Positions 9,242 to 19,287 are shown, counted from the first letter of the stretch. The stretch is DNA of 64,000 nucleotides from Gammaproteobacteria bacterium (GCA_024709225.1 JANJXC010000013.1:1-64000); one strand, 5' to 3'. The notes: generated from the letters alone by a model not told the origin. Numbers and translations: made by a program.

Positions 9242-9841
9242 ATGCTTGCGAACAAAAGCAGGATGACGCTCGCCGCCGTGGCGCTGCTGGGTCTGGGTTT
9301 GAGCGGTTGCGCCACCGAGCAGGGCGCCGCCAAGGGCGAGGCCAAGACCGAGATGGCCAAGGCCGCCGCCGTGGAAACCAGTGCGGCCCTGCCGCAGCAG
9401 TATTTCGAACTGCACAAGGACGGCCGTATCTGGGTGTTCGGTGACGCCGCCCTGTACAAGGGCGCTGTGGCCGGCAAGGAAGTACCCCTGGCCATGACCC
9501 GCATCGGTGCCGGGCCCAAGCGCGAGACCGTGGTCTTCGGCCTGACCAAGGACGAGAGCAAGAAGGTCGCCAGCCTGGGCCAGGTCGCCCTGTTCGAGGG
9601 CAAGGTGGCAGGCGCTGCCGAGGGTTTCTACGGCGAAATCGTCAAGAGCGGCCGCCACTACGTGTTCGACGGCTGGAACGAGATGAAGGCCTTCCGCAAC
9701 AGCGGCGAAGCCCCCTATGTCTTCACCTACGTCGGCGCCGGCGCCGGGAAGGCAACCGTGGTCTATGTGCGCAACAAGGCGCAGAGCAAGACCGTCCCCA
9801 GTCCCCTGATCGCCCAGTTCCGCCAGTTCCACGGGCTTTAA
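9242..9841 (+). CDS. Predicted lipoprotein of unknown function within pst cluster
   Basis: N-terminal signal with lipobox LLGLGLSGC; internal repeat-like segments (FGDAALYKGAVAGKEV.../VALFEGKVAGAAEGF). Confidence 0.8.
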   Translation: MLANKSRMTLAAVALLGLGLSGCATEQGAAKGEAKTEMAKAAAVETSAALPQQYFELHKDGRIWVFGDAALYKGAVAGKEVPLAMTRIGAGPKRETVVFGLTKDESKKVASLGQVALFEGKVAGAAEGFYGEIVKSGRHYVFDGWNEMKAFRNSGEAPYVFTYVGAGAGKATVVYVRNKAQSKTVPSPLIAQFRQFHGL

Positions 9842-9966
9842 AAGGCAGATACAAGTTACAAGTGGCAAGATACAAGTGATGGAATGCGCTACGCGCGCCG
9901 TATATCAAAACAGCTCCCGCGGAGCGGGCACATTCCCTTGTCACTTGTAACTTGTCACTTGCAACT
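9842..9966. repeat. Heptamer-arm inverted-repeat element
   Basis: Left arm GGCAGATACAAGTTACAAGTGGCAAGATACAAGTGATGGAATG; right arm reverse complement GGCAGTTGCAAGTGACAAGTTACAAGTGACAAGGGAATG; internal small hairpins. Confidence 0.85.
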
Positions 9967-9972
9967 GCCGTT

Positions 9973-10020
9973 GTGTAATCGATTTGTAACATTCCTGCTT
10001 TACCGTAACAGTCCTGTCAT
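9973..10020 (+). promoter_or_regulatory. Two Pho boxes upstream of pstC
   Basis: GTGTAAT(9973)/TTGTAAC(9984) and CCGTAAC(10003)/CTGTCAT(10014), 11-bp spacing within each pair. Confidence 0.7.
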
Positions 10021-10050
10021 ACGACCGAATCCAGACGAGACCCCCGTTCC

Positions 10051-12348
10051 ATGACCAATACCGTCGCCAAGGCCGCCTCCGGGGACGGCGCCCGTGTTTC
10101 CCTGCTGCCCAGCGGCGAGCAGCGCGCCCGGCTGCGGCGCTGGCGCTATGCCAAGGACCGCATTTCCCGCTACGGCGTCGCCATCGGCGGTCTCGGCGTG
10201 GTGGTCGCCCTGGCGCTGATCTTTGTCTACCTGTTCTACGAAGTCTTTCCCATGCTGCGCCCGGCCGATGTGACGCCGGTGAGCGCCTATGCCCTACCGG
10301 CCGATGTGCGCGGCGATCAGGTGGTCGACCTGGCCACCGAGCGCTATACCGAGGTGGCGGGCGTCTATGGCCGCGATGGCAGCGTCACCTTCCTCAACCC
10401 GCGCAACGGCGAGCTGCTCAAGCGCGTGGACCTGCCGCTGCCGGCGGGCGTGGCGGTGACGAGCGGCGCGCCGGCCGAGGCGAAGTACGGCCTGCTGGCC
10501 CACGGCCTGTCCGATGGCCGCGTGCTGGTGACCCAGCACGAATATACCGTCACCTATCCGGATGACGTGCGTCATACCGAGCCGGAGATCACCTATCCCC
10601 TGGGCGACCAGCCCCTGATGCTGGACGAGCAGGGCGCGCCGCTGGCCGTGGTCGGCATCCAGGCGGTGGGCGAGGGCTATGCCCTGGCCGGCGCCACCGC
10701 AGACGGCCGCCTGACCCTGGCGATCTACAGCGCCGCCGTGTCGTTCATGACCGGCGAGGTGGAGATCAAGCGCGAGGCGTACAGCCTGCCGCCGCTGGCC
10801 GGCCGCCCCACCCACATCCTCATCAACAAGAACATGCGCAACCTGTTCGTGGCGGATGCGGCCGGTTACATCACGCACTACGACATCGTCGACCCCGACG
10901 AGCCGCGCCTGCTGGAGCGGGTGCATGCCGTGGCCGACGGCGTCACCATCGCGGCCATGCGCTATCTGTCCGGCACGGTGTCGATCATCGTCGGCGGTTC
11001 CGACGGCAGCCTGGCGCAGTGGTTCCCGGTGCGCGACGAACAGAACGCCTATCACCTGACCCATATCCGTGATTTCGAACGGCATCCGGCCGCGATCACC
11101 TTCATCGCGCCGGAGTATGCGCGCAAGGGCTTCGTCGTCGGCGACGCCTCCGGCCATGTCGGCGCGCACTTCACCACCTCCGGCCGCACCGTGCTGCTGG
11201 AGCAGGTGAGCGACGCCGCCATCACCGGCGTGACCATGTCGCCGGTGAACGACACCCTGCTGGTGACTGATGCCGCCGGCCGGATGCATTTCCTCAATCT
11301 GTACAACGAGCATCCCGAGATCTCGCTCAAGGCCCTGTGGGGCAAGGTGTGGTACGAGAACCGCGCCGGCGAGGAGTATGTGTGGCAGGCCTCGTCGGGC
11401 AGCGACGACTTCGAGCCCAAGCTGAGCCTGACGCCGCTGACCCTGGGCACCATCAAGGCGGCCTTCTTCGCCATGGTGTTCGCCATCCCGCTCGCCATCA
11501 TGGGGGCGCTGTACAGCGCCTATTTCATGACCGCGCGCCTGCGCGGCTTCGTCAAGCCGAGCATCGAGATCATGGAGGCGCTGCCGACGGTGATCCTCGG
11601 CTTCCTCGCCGGCCTGTGGCTGGCGCCGTTCATGGAGAACAACCTGCCGGCGGTGTTCAGCATCCTGCTGCTGATGCCCATCGCCATGCTGGTGGTGGCC
11701 TATGGCTGGGCCAACCTGCCGGCACGTCTGCGCCTGCTGGTGCCGCCGGGCTGGGAGGTGGTGATCCTGATGCCGGTGATCCTGCTGGTGGGCTGGCTGT
11801 GCGTCGTGATGAGCCCCTCGGTGGAGGTCTGGTTCTTCAACGGCAGCATGCGCCAGTGGCTGACCGACGTGGGCATTACCTACGACCAGCGCAACGCCCT
11901 GGTGGTGGGCATCGCCATGGGCTTCGCCGTCATCCCCACCATCTTCTCCATCGCCGAGGACGCCATCTTCACCGTGCCGCGCCACCTCACCCAGGGCTCG
12001 CTGGCGCTCGGCGCCACGCCGTGGCAGACCATGGTCGGCGTGGTGCTGCCCACCGCCAGCCCCGGCATCTTCGCCGCGGTGATGATGGGCTTCGGCCGCG
12101 CCGTGGGCGAGACCATGATCGTGCTGATGGCCACCGGCAACAGCCCGGTGATGAACTTCAACATCTTCGAGGGCATGCGCACCCTGTCCGCCAACATCGC
12201 GGTGGAGCTGCCGGAGACGCCGCTGGGCAGCACCCACTTCCGCGTGCTGTTCCTCGCCGCCCTGGTGCTGCTGGTGCTCACCTTCGTGATGAACACCGCA
12301 GCGGAAATTGTGCGCCAGCGCCTGCGCAAGCGTTACAGCACCCTCTGA
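10051..12348 (+). CDS. pstC: Phosphate ABC transporter permease PstC, long form with extracytoplasmic insert
   Basis: C-terminal permease SLALGATPWQTMVGVVLPTASPGIFAAVMMGFGRAVGETMIVLMATG; about 400-aa insert after first TM helix. Confidence 0.9.
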   Translation: MTNTVAKAASGDGARVSLLPSGEQRARLRRWRYAKDRISRYGVAIGGLGVVVALALIFVYLFYEVFPMLRPADVTPVSAYALPADVRGDQVVDLATERYTEVAGVYGRDGSVTFLNPRNGELLKRVDLPLPAGVAVTSGAPAEAKYGLLAHGLSDGRVLVTQHEYTVTYPDDVRHTEPEITYPLGDQPLMLDEQGAPLAVVGIQAVGEGYALAGATADGRLTLAIYSAAVSFMTGEVEIKREAYSLPPLAGRPTHILINKNMRNLFVADAAGYITHYDIVDPDEPRLLERVHAVADGVTIAAMRYLSGTVSIIVGGSDGSLAQWFPVRDEQNAYHLTHIRDFERHPAAITFIAPEYARKGFVVGDASGHVGAHFTTSGRTVLLEQVSDAAITGVTMSPVNDTLLVTDAAGRMHFLNLYNEHPEISLKALWGKVWYENRAGEEYVWQASSGSDDFEPKLSLTPLTLGTIKAAFFAMVFAIPLAIMGALYSAYFMTARLRGFVKPSIEIMEALPTVILGFLAGLWLAPFMENNLPAVFSILLLMPIAMLVVAYGWANLPARLRLLVPPGWEVVILMPVILLVGWLCVVMSPSVEVWFFNGSMRQWLTDVGITYDQRNALVVGIAMGFAVIPTIFSIAEDAIFTVPRHLTQGSLALGATPWQTMVGVVLPTASPGIFAAVMMGFGRAVGETMIVLMATGNSPVMNFNIFEGMRTLSANIAVELPETPLGSTHFRVLFLAALVLLVLTFVMNTAAEIVRQRLRKRYSTL

Positions 12349-12365
12349 TCCGGAGCGCACCCAGA

Positions 12366-14045
12366 ATGAGTCTCGTGAACATCAAAACCTGGAGCAAGAG
12401 CGGCGCCCCCTGGATCTGGCTCAACGCCGGTGCGGTGGCGGCCAGCATGGTGATGGTGCTGGGCCTGCTGCTGCTCATCGCGGTGCGCGGTTTCGGCCAT
12501 TTCTGGCCGCACGACCTGATGGAGGTGGACGTCACCAGTCCGGACGGTACGGTGCAGCGCGTGCTGGGCGAGCTGGTGCGCAGCGAGGAACTGCCGGCCT
12601 CGGTGCTGCACGATGCCGGCGTGCAAATTCCGCGAGATATCCTGACCGTTGAGCGTCACCTGATCAAACAGGGCAACCGCGATACCCTGGGCCGCGACTT
12701 CGTCTGGTACCTGGCGCCGCGCATGGGCGAGCCCAGCTATCCGGTCAACGCCATGGTGCTGGAGCGGCGCGAGTGGGGAAATCTGTACGGCTATCCGCTG
12801 GAGCTGAAGGAAGGCGGCCAGACCGTCGCGCAGGGCGAGGCCCTGTGGCCCGCGCTGCTCGCGCGGATCGAGCGCGCCAACGACATACACGACGAAATCC
12901 GCAGGATCGAGCGCCAGGACATCGGCAAGGTCAATTTCCGCATGGAGGGCCTGCGCCTGGACGAGCGCCGCATGGCGCTGGACCCGAACATGCCCGCCGC
13001 GGAGGTGGCGCAGCGCAAGGCGCAGATGGCGGCCGAGCGCGCCGAGCTGGATGCGGAGTACGCGCGCCTGGCCGAGCAGCTCGAGGTGCTGTACCGCGAC
13101 GTGAAGCGCGACACTTTGGTGGCGGAGCTCATGGACGGGCGCAAGGTGAACGTGCCGGTGGCCAACATCGTGCGCGCCTCGCAGCCCAACGCCATGTCGC
13201 TGTTCGCCAAGATCGGCTACTACTTCGACCGCTTCGGCGAGTTCGTCGGCGGCTATCCGCGCGAGGCCAACACCGAAGGCGGCATTTTCCCCGCCATCTT
13301 CGGCACCGTGACTATGGTGATGGTGATGTCCATCATCGTCACGCCCTTCGGCATCCTCGCCGCCATCTATCTGCGCGAATACGCCAAGCAGGGGCCGCTG
13401 CTGCGCCTGATCCGCGTCTCCGTCTACAACCTGGCCGGCGTGCCGTCCATCGTCTTCGGCGTGTTCGGCCTCGGCTTCTTCGTCTATTTCCTCGGCGGCT
13501 CCATCGACGAGCTGTTTTACCCCGAGGCGCTGCCGTCGCCCACCTTCGGCACCCCCGGCCTGTTCTGGGCCTCGCTGACCCTGGCCCTGCTGACCCTGCC
13601 GGTGGTGATCGTCGCCACCGAGGAAGGCCTGGCGCGCATCCCCAGCACCATCCGCATGGGCAGCCTGGCCCTCGGCGCCACCAAGGCGGAAACGCTGTGG
13701 AAGGTGGTGGTGCCGCTGTCCACCCCGGCGATGATGACGGGACTTATCCTTGCCATCGCCCGCGCCGCCGGCGAGGTGGCGCCGCTGATGCTGGTGGGCG
13801 TGGTCAAGCTGGCGCCGACCCTGCCCATCGACGGCAACCTGCCCTTCATCCACATGGAGCGCAAGATCATGCACCTGGGCTTCCACATCTATGATGTCGG
13901 TTTCCAGAGCCCCAACGTCGAGGCGGCGCGGCCGCTGGTGTACGCCACCGCCCTGACCCTGGTGATCCTGATCGTGATCCTCAACCTGGCCGCCATCAGC
14001 ATCCGCAACCACCTGCGCGAGAAGTACCGCAGCGAATCCGATTGA
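12366..14045 (+). CDS. pstA: Phosphate ABC transporter permease PstA, long form
   Basis: C-terminal [49 protein letters not shown]; start at [11 protein letters not shown] (upstream ORF extension rejected). Confidence 0.9.
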   Translation: MSLVNIKTWSKSGAPWIWLNAGAVAASMVMVLGLLLLIAVRGFGHFWPHDLMEVDVTSPDGTVQRVLGELVRSEELPASVLHDAGVQIPRDILTVERHLIKQGNRDTLGRDFVWYLAPRMGEPSYPVNAMVLERREWGNLYGYPLELKEGGQTVAQGEALWPALLARIERANDIHDEIRRIERQDIGKVNFRMEGLRLDERRMALDPNMPAAEVAQRKAQMAAERAELDAEYARLAEQLEVLYRDVKRDTLVAELMDGRKVNVPVANIVRASQPNAMSLFAKIGYYFDRFGEFVGGYPREANTEGGIFPAIFGTVTMVMVMSIIVTPFGILAAIYLREYAKQGPLLRLIRVSVYNLAGVPSIVFGVFGLGFFVYFLGGSIDELFYPEALPSPTFGTPGLFWASLTLALLTLPVVIVATEEGLARIPSTIRMGSLALGATKAETLWKVVVPLSTPAMMTGLILAIARAAGEVAPLMLVGVVKLAPTLPIDGNLPFIHMERKIMHLGFHIYDVGFQSPNVEAARPLVYATALTLVILIVILNLAAISIRNHLREKYRSESD

Positions 14046-14076
14046 TGCACCGGCACCGGATAGAGCAGACAGACAA

Positions 14077-14952
14077 ATGAACGCTATAGGCAAGGATATG
14101 GACATGACCAGCAGCAACCCGTCCGCAGTGCGCACCCATTCCGTCAGCAGCCATATGTTCGAAGGCGAGGAGCGGCAGAAGCTCAGTCTCGCCGACGAGA
14201 CCATCTGCCTCGACGTGCGCAACCTGAACCTGTATTACGGCGCCGACCAGGCGCTGAAGGGCATCAGCCTGAAGATCCCGGCGCAGCGCGTTACCGCCTT
14301 CATCGGCCCCAGCGGCTGCGGCAAGTCCACCCTGCTGCGCTGCTTCAACCGCATGAACGACCTCATCGACAGCTGCCGCATCGAGGGCGAGGTGCTGCTC
14401 GACGGCGAGGACATCTTCAAGCGCGGCGTCGATGTCGCCGAGCTGCGCCGCAAGGTGGGCATGGTGTTCCAGAAGCCCAATCCCTTCCCCAAGTCCATCT
14501 ACGAGAACGTGGCCTACGGCCTGCGCCTGCAGGGCGTGAACAACCGCCGCATTCTCGACGAGGCCGTAGAGAAGGCCCTGACCGGCGCCGCGCTGTGGGG
14601 CGAGGTGAAGGATCGCCTCAACGACAACGCCATGGGCCTGTCCGGCGGCCAGCAGCAGCGTCTGGTCATCGCCCGCGCCATCGCCATCGAGCCGGAAGTG
14701 CTGCTGCTGGACGAGCCGGCCTCGGCCCTGGACCCGATCTCCACCCTGAAGATCGAGGAACTGATCAACGAGCTCAAGTCGCAGTACACCATCGTCATCG
14801 TCACCCACAACATGCAGCAGGCGGCGCGCGTCTCCGACTACACTGCCTTCATGTACATGGGCGACATGATCGAATACAGCGATACCGACACCATCTTCAC
14901 CAATCCGGCCAAGAAGCAGACCGAGGATTACATTACCGGCCGCTACGGTTGA
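14077..14952 (+). CDS. pstB: Phosphate ABC transporter ATP-binding protein PstB
   Basis: Walker [55 protein letters not shown]. Confidence 0.96.
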   Translation: MNAIGKDMDMTSSNPSAVRTHSVSSHMFEGEERQKLSLADETICLDVRNLNLYYGADQALKGISLKIPAQRVTAFIGPSGCGKSTLLRCFNRMNDLIDSCRIEGEVLLDGEDIFKRGVDVAELRRKVGMVFQKPNPFPKSIYENVAYGLRLQGVNNRRILDEAVEKALTGAALWGEVKDRLNDNAMGLSGGQQQRLVIARAIAIEPEVLLLDEPASALDPISTLKIEELINELKSQYTIVIVTHNMQQAARVSDYTAFMYMGDMIEYSDTDTIFTNPAKKQTEDYITGRYG

Positions 14953-14988
14953 TTTGATGTAGGGCACGCACCGTGCACATCAGGTTTT

Positions 14989-15549
14989 GTAGGAGCGAAT
15001 CGTATTCGCGATGGGGGTGGCACCGACCGGCGCTGTATCGCGGATGCCATCCGCTCCTACGGGTCCGTCGCGTTTGGTAGGAGCGAATCGTATTCGCGAT
15101 GGGGGTGGCTCTGACCGGCGCTGTATCGCGGATGCCATCCGCTCCTACGGGGACCGGCCCGTTTGGTAGGCGCGAATCGTATTCGCGATGGGGGTGGCTC
15201 CGTCCGGCGCTGTATCGCGGATGCCATCCGCTCCTACGGGGACCGTCCCGTTTGGTAGGAGCGAATCGTATTCGCGATTGGTGGTGGCTCCGCCCGGCGC
15301 CGTATCGCGGATGCCATCCGCTCCTACGGGTCCGTCGCGTTTGGTAGGAGCGAATCGTAATCGCGATTGGGGGTGGCTCCGACCGGCGCTGTATCGCGGA
15401 TGCCATCCGCTCCTACGGGGACCGTCCCGTTTGGTAGGAGCGAATCGTATTCGCGATGGGGGGTGGCTCCGTCCGGCGCTGTATCGCGGATGCCATCCGC
15501 TCCTACGGGTACCGGCGCGTTTGGTAGGAGCGAATCGTATTCGCGATGG
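14989..15549. repeat. Tandem array of about 6.3 copies of an 88-90 bp REP/BIME-like unit between pstB and phoU
   Basis: GTAGGAGCGAATCGTATTCGCGAT...TATCGCGGATGCCATCCGCTCCTAC units starting at 14989, 15077, 15166, 15255, 15344, 15434, 15524; each unit self-complementary. Confidence 0.95.
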
Positions 15550-15696
15550 GAAGATGGCGCCGCCATGCAGGCGAGCACGCGGAGCAAAACATATTTGTAG
15601 GGCGGGCTTCAGCCCGCCGGCAGCGGCAACGGGAACACCCGCACCGCTTACAAGGGCAACGACAACACGCGTATCCAGCGAGAAGGAACCGCAGCA

Positions 15697-16413
15697 ATGG
15701 ACAAGATGAGTATCGGTCAGCACATTTCCCAACAGTTCAACGCCGAGCTGGAGGACATCCGTACGCGCGTGCTGAACATGGGCGGCCTGGTCGAGCAGCA
15801 GCTCGCCGACGCCCTGACTGCGGTGATGGATGAAAACACCGAACTGGCCGAACTGGTGATCAACGGCGACCTCAAGGTCAACGCCATGGAGGTGAACATC
15901 GACGAGGAATGCTCGCGCATCCTGGCCCGCCGCCAGCCCGCCGCCAGCGACCTGCGCCTGATCGTCGCCGTGATCAAGACCATCACCGACCTGGAGCGCT
16001 GCGGCGATCAGGCTGAGCGCGTGGCCAGCATCGCCATGCGCCTCACCGGCGGGCGCGAGAACCGCAACCACTACGAAGACCTGGTTCACCTCGGCAATCA
16101 CGTGCGCCAGTTGTTGCACGACGCCCTCGATGCCTTCGCCCGCATGGACCCGGAGGCGGCCGTGCAGGTGGCGCGCGACGACATCAACGTCGACAAGGAA
16201 TACGACGCCCTGACCCGCCAGCTCATCACCTACATGATGGAAGACCCGCGCACCATCACCCGCTCCCTCGACGTGCTGTGGGCCGCCCGCGCCCTGGAGC
16301 GCATCGGCGACCATGCCCGCAACATCTGCGAATACGTCGTCTATCTGGTACGCGGCAAGGACGTGCGCCATGTGTCGCTGGATCAGATGGAGGAGGAGGC
16401 GCGGAAGCGCTGA
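15697..16413 (+). CDS. phoU: Phosphate signalling complex protein PhoU
   Basis: ISQQFNAELEDIRTRVLNMGGLVEQQL...RRQPAASDLRLIVAVIKTITDLERCGDQAERVA. Confidence 0.95.
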   Translation: MDKMSIGQHISQQFNAELEDIRTRVLNMGGLVEQQLADALTAVMDENTELAELVINGDLKVNAMEVNIDEECSRILARRQPAASDLRLIVAVIKTITDLERCGDQAERVASIAMRLTGGRENRNHYEDLVHLGNHVRQLLHDALDAFARMDPEAAVQVARDDINVDKEYDALTRQLITYMMEDPRTITRSLDVLWAARALERIGDHARNICEYVVYLVRGKDVRHVSLDQMEEEARKR

Positions 16414-16819
16414 CTCGGTGGCGCGGAAGCGCCGCTGTTCTTGCCCCTCCGCTCAGGTAGGTTGGGCTGACGCAGGATGCCCAACATCGTGATGGCGAGG
16501 GTGTAAGGTGCGCTTCGCGCGCTGAGTATTTATGCGGGGAGCCGCCCCGCGCGCGGGTCACTTTACGAAGTCCATCCTTGGACTTCGCCCTCCGGGCCAG
16601 CCTGCGGCTGTTCCAATTCGCTCCCGGCGAATTGGTCTTTGTCCCGCCAAAGAAAGTAACCAAAGAAAGTCGGCCCGACTGCCACGCCCTGCGGGTTCAT
16701 TCGGCACATCCCTGTGCCTCACCCTTCGGGCAGCCTGCGGCTGTGCGAATCGGCTGGCCTGCCGATTCGTCCCTGCGCTTATCGCCCGAATCGGCGCTCG
16801 CCTACGCGCCATCCCTGGC

Positions 16820-17295
16820 GCGAAGGCGAGGACCTGCCATCCATGGCATGTCCCCTGTGGGCTCAATCCGATTCGGGCTGCGATGCTCGACGCGGCAAAC
16901 GGGAACCAACCCGGCTCGCCTGCGGCATTGCGCGGTTGGCGTGCGCTTCGCGCACGCAGGGAAAACCCGGAAATGTAGGTTGGGTTCGCCTGATAAGGCG
17001 TAACCCAACATGACGTTGGCTGTTGGGCTTCGTACCTCAGCCCAACCTACCTGCTGACGGCGAAAGATTCGCCATCCATGACGCATCCCCTGCGGGCCTG
17101 CCCGTTTTGAACTGCGCTACTCGGCGAGACAAAAGGGGTTGAAAGCCAAACCCGGCTCGCCTGCGGCATCGCGCGGGTCACGCACGCTTCGCGCACACAA
17201 GGAAACCCCGGAAATGCAGGTCGGATTGGCCTGATAAGGCCTAACCCAACATGATGTTGGTTGTTGGGTCGCATATCTCAGCCAAATCTGCAGGC
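16820..17295. repeat. Two diverged tandem copies (about 235 bp each) of a non-coding repeat
   Basis: 16820-17053 and 17060-17295 share gccatccatg..catcccctg.ggg, cccggctcgcctgcggcat.gcgcggg, gaaaccccggaaatg.aggt.ggat...ctgataaggc.taacccaacatga.gttgg. Confidence 0.75.
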
Positions 17296-17515
17296 CAAAC
17301 CCGGCAAAGTTTGCATTATTTTCCTGTCCGGGCTATGGTTCGGACCAATTCCCCCGGTAGTCACTGCGACGTTTTGAAGCCGACATGCACGCACGTGTTT
17401 TGATCCATCGAGCCTGTTCTCCCGCCTTTCTCATTTGAGCCAGGCGCCTGATGGCGCCTGGCTTGCTCCCCCGTTTCTATCATTCTTCATTCCCGCCAAT
17501 TCCTTTGGAGGGTTT

Positions 17516-17908
17516 ATGTCGCCTGTCGAACGATTGAGGTCGTATATGACTTACTACCTGAGAAAGATCGAGCAGTACTGCATGCTCAACAGTGTCAACC
17601 TTTTCCTGAGCCCCCTCGCGCTGCAGGACGTCCTGCTCAAGCTGGAGCGGATGCAGGAGGACAGCAGTAACGACGCCGATATCCCCAATGTGTCGCGGAT
17701 CGGCTCCCTGGTGCGGTTGATCGACCTGCACGATGGCACGGTGGTGGTGTTTGAACTGGCCTTGCCGGAACAGAGCGACCCGCAGCGTGGCCTGTTGTCG
17801 GTTCTGTCGCCCCTGGGATCGGCCATGCTCGGCAAGAAAGTGGGTGACAAGGTTGAAGTGTCGTTATTCGGCTATCGCCATTCCTACGTGGTGCACAACG
17901 TGTCGTAG
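17516..17908 (+). CDS. GreA/GreB C-terminal-domain protein (Rnk-like)
   Basis: SRIGSLVRLIDLHDGTVVVFELALPEQ...LSVLSPLGSAMLGKKVGDKVEVSLFG; GGAGG RBS before ATG at 17516. Confidence 0.75.
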   Translation: MSPVERLRSYMTYYLRKIEQYCMLNSVNLFLSPLALQDVLLKLERMQEDSSNDADIPNVSRIGSLVRLIDLHDGTVVVFELALPEQSDPQRGLLSVLSPLGSAMLGKKVGDKVEVSLFGYRHSYVVHNVS

Positions 17909-18056
17909 ACACGCACGGCGCCATCCAGCAGAGGAGGATACGAGCATTGCACCCGCAAGCCTGCCGCCAACGTCACGTCGGATATCCAATCGCCCCCGCG
18001 GGCCGCACGCACGGCGGCACGTGATGCCCCCCGGGGGCCAAATCAGAGTGAGCGAT

Positions 18057-18152
18057 ATGAGCAAGGAAAACGTGAAAAAGGCACCGCAAAAGACGCCGAA
18101 GGAAAAGAAGGCGGAGAAACGCGAAAAGCGGCAGAAAAAGTCCAGGGACTGA
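18057..18152 (+). CDS. 31-aa Lys/Arg-rich microprotein candidate
   Basis: MSKENVKKAPQKTPKEKKAEKREKRQKKSRD, immediately followed by a strong terminator. Confidence 0.5.
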   Translation: MSKENVKKAPQKTPKEKKAEKREKRQKKSRD

Positions 18153-18158
18153 TCGCAA

Positions 18159-18184
18159 GCGGGCGCCTCGGGCGCCCGCTTTTC
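18159..18184 (+). terminator. Rho-independent terminator
   Basis: GCGGGCGCC-TCG-GGCGCCCGC followed by TTTTCT. Confidence 0.85.
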
Positions 18185-18215
18185 TCAAGGGATGAGTCCC
18201 TTGGTGGATTTCTGG

Positions 18216-18407
18216 CTATTTGACCTTCAGAACGCCGAGGACGATACACACAGCGCCGCCGACCATGCCCAGCCACGCCTCTATCGGCGTATCTCCGCTG
18301 ATGGCACGCCCCAATTTTGACGCCGCTGAGTCATAAACGTCGTAACCCCAAAATGCCAAGGAAACGCCTACCACAATAAGAATTATGCCAATGAGTTTTT
18401 TGTTCAT
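18216..18407 (-). CDS. Small two-TM protein, DUF3185-like
   Basis: MNKKLIGIILIVVGVSLAFWGYDVYDSAASKLGRAISGDTPIEAWLGMVGGAVCIVLGVLKVK. Confidence 0.75.
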   Translation of the reverse strand: MNKKLIGIILIVVGVSLAFWGYDVYDSAASKLGRAISGDTPIEAWLGMVGGAVCIVLGVLKVK

Positions 18408-18540
18408 CGTTCTCCCTTACTCTGAAGTTGTTACTCTGACACCGATTTCCAATTTATCCGTGGTCTGTCCCAGCGAACTTCGCCGCGCTCTGAACATGTG
18501 ATAAATCCCAGGTACGCTGCATTGCAGGGTTAGCTTTCAC

Positions 18541-19287
18541 CTAGTGGACAGTGACTATGATTGGAGCGCCACGCGTAACAATAATGGTGTGTTCAAATTG
18601 AGCCGAAAGATTGCCGGGTGCTCCGACTAAGGTCCAACCATCTTCGGATTCCGAAACCGTTCTGCTCTTCGTGGACAGAAAGGGTTCAATCGCAATAACC
18701 ATACCCTCTCGTAGCACACGGCGGTCATGAGGGTCGAAAAACCCGAGGATGTGTTCAGGTTCTTCGTGGATCGCTCTTCCCACGCCGTGCCCTCCAAGGT
18801 TCTCGATGATTCTCAACCGGTGGGTACTCGCGACACTTTGAATGGCGCGGCCAATTTGATTAATCGGCTGACCAGCTCTCGCTACTCGAATTGCCGCAGA
18901 TAGTGCCGTGCGAGTGGCGTGACAAAGCTTCGTCTTGATCGGTGTGGTTGGCGGGACAATCTTCGATCCTCCAGTGTCGGCAAAATAGCCATCTAACTCG
19001 GCGGAGACATCAACATTTACGACGTCGCCCGCTTTGATTACTCGATTGCCGGGAACGCCGTGCGCTGCCTCTTCATTAACACTTATGCAAGTGTTCCCGG
19101 GAAATCCATAAGCTAACTGGGGTGCTGAGCGCGCCCCATACTGGGAGAGCAGCCTCCCCCCGATAGCATCGAGCTCCTCGGTAGTCATCCCTGGCTCGAT
19201 AGAATCAAGCATCTTATGAAGAACAATGGATACGACGCTACCGATGCGTTGTAGAGCAACGATGTCCGCTTGAGTTTCAATGGTCAT
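18541..19287 (-). CDS. Type I methionine aminopeptidase (accessory copy)
   Basis: LAYGFPGNTCISVNEEAAHGVPGNRVIKAGDVVNVDVSAELDGYFADTG...NLGGHGVGRAIHEEP...GMVIAIEPFL...QFEHTIIVT; metal ligands intact. Confidence 0.88.
   Translation of the reverse strand: MTIETQADIVALQRIGSVVSIVLHKMLDSIEPGMTTEELDAIGGRLLSQYGARSAPQLAYGFPGNTCISVNEEAAHGVPGNRVIKAGDVVNVDVSAELDGYFADTGGSKIVPPTTPIKTKLCHATRTALSAAIRVARAGQPINQIGRAIQSVASTHRLRIIENLGGHGVGRAIHEEPEHILGFFDPHDRRVLREGMVIAIEPFLSTKSRTVSESEDGWTLVGAPGNLSAQFEHTIIVTRGAPIIVTVH

Noticed and set aside
11337-12365. N-terminal extension of the pstA ORF (902 aa)
   Set aside because: Overlaps the 3' half of pstC out of frame; pstA start with proper N-terminus is at 12366
8168-14222. 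Long minus-strand ORFs opposite pst genes (566, 688, 629 aa)
   Set aside because: Antisense to well-supported pst genes; low-complexity Gly/His/Arg-rich translations typical of high-GC antisense frames
14989-15549. CRISPR array
   Set aside because: The whole 88-90 bp unit is repeated with only short linker variants; no unique spacers and no cas genes
14933-15709. ORFs with HREYDSLLPNGTVPVGADGIRDTAP repeats
   Set aside because: Translation of REP-like array, both strands open because the period is near a multiple of three
16532-17274. Several overlapping ORFs of 75-148 aa
   Set aside because: Lie on the tandem non-coding repeat, overlap on both strands, no recognisable motifs or RBS
18411-18540. 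Second complete attC downstream of the methionine aminopeptidase
   Set aside because: Only the GTGAAAGCTAAC arm is convincing; no matching GTT-ended partner or L-box stem could be found by eye
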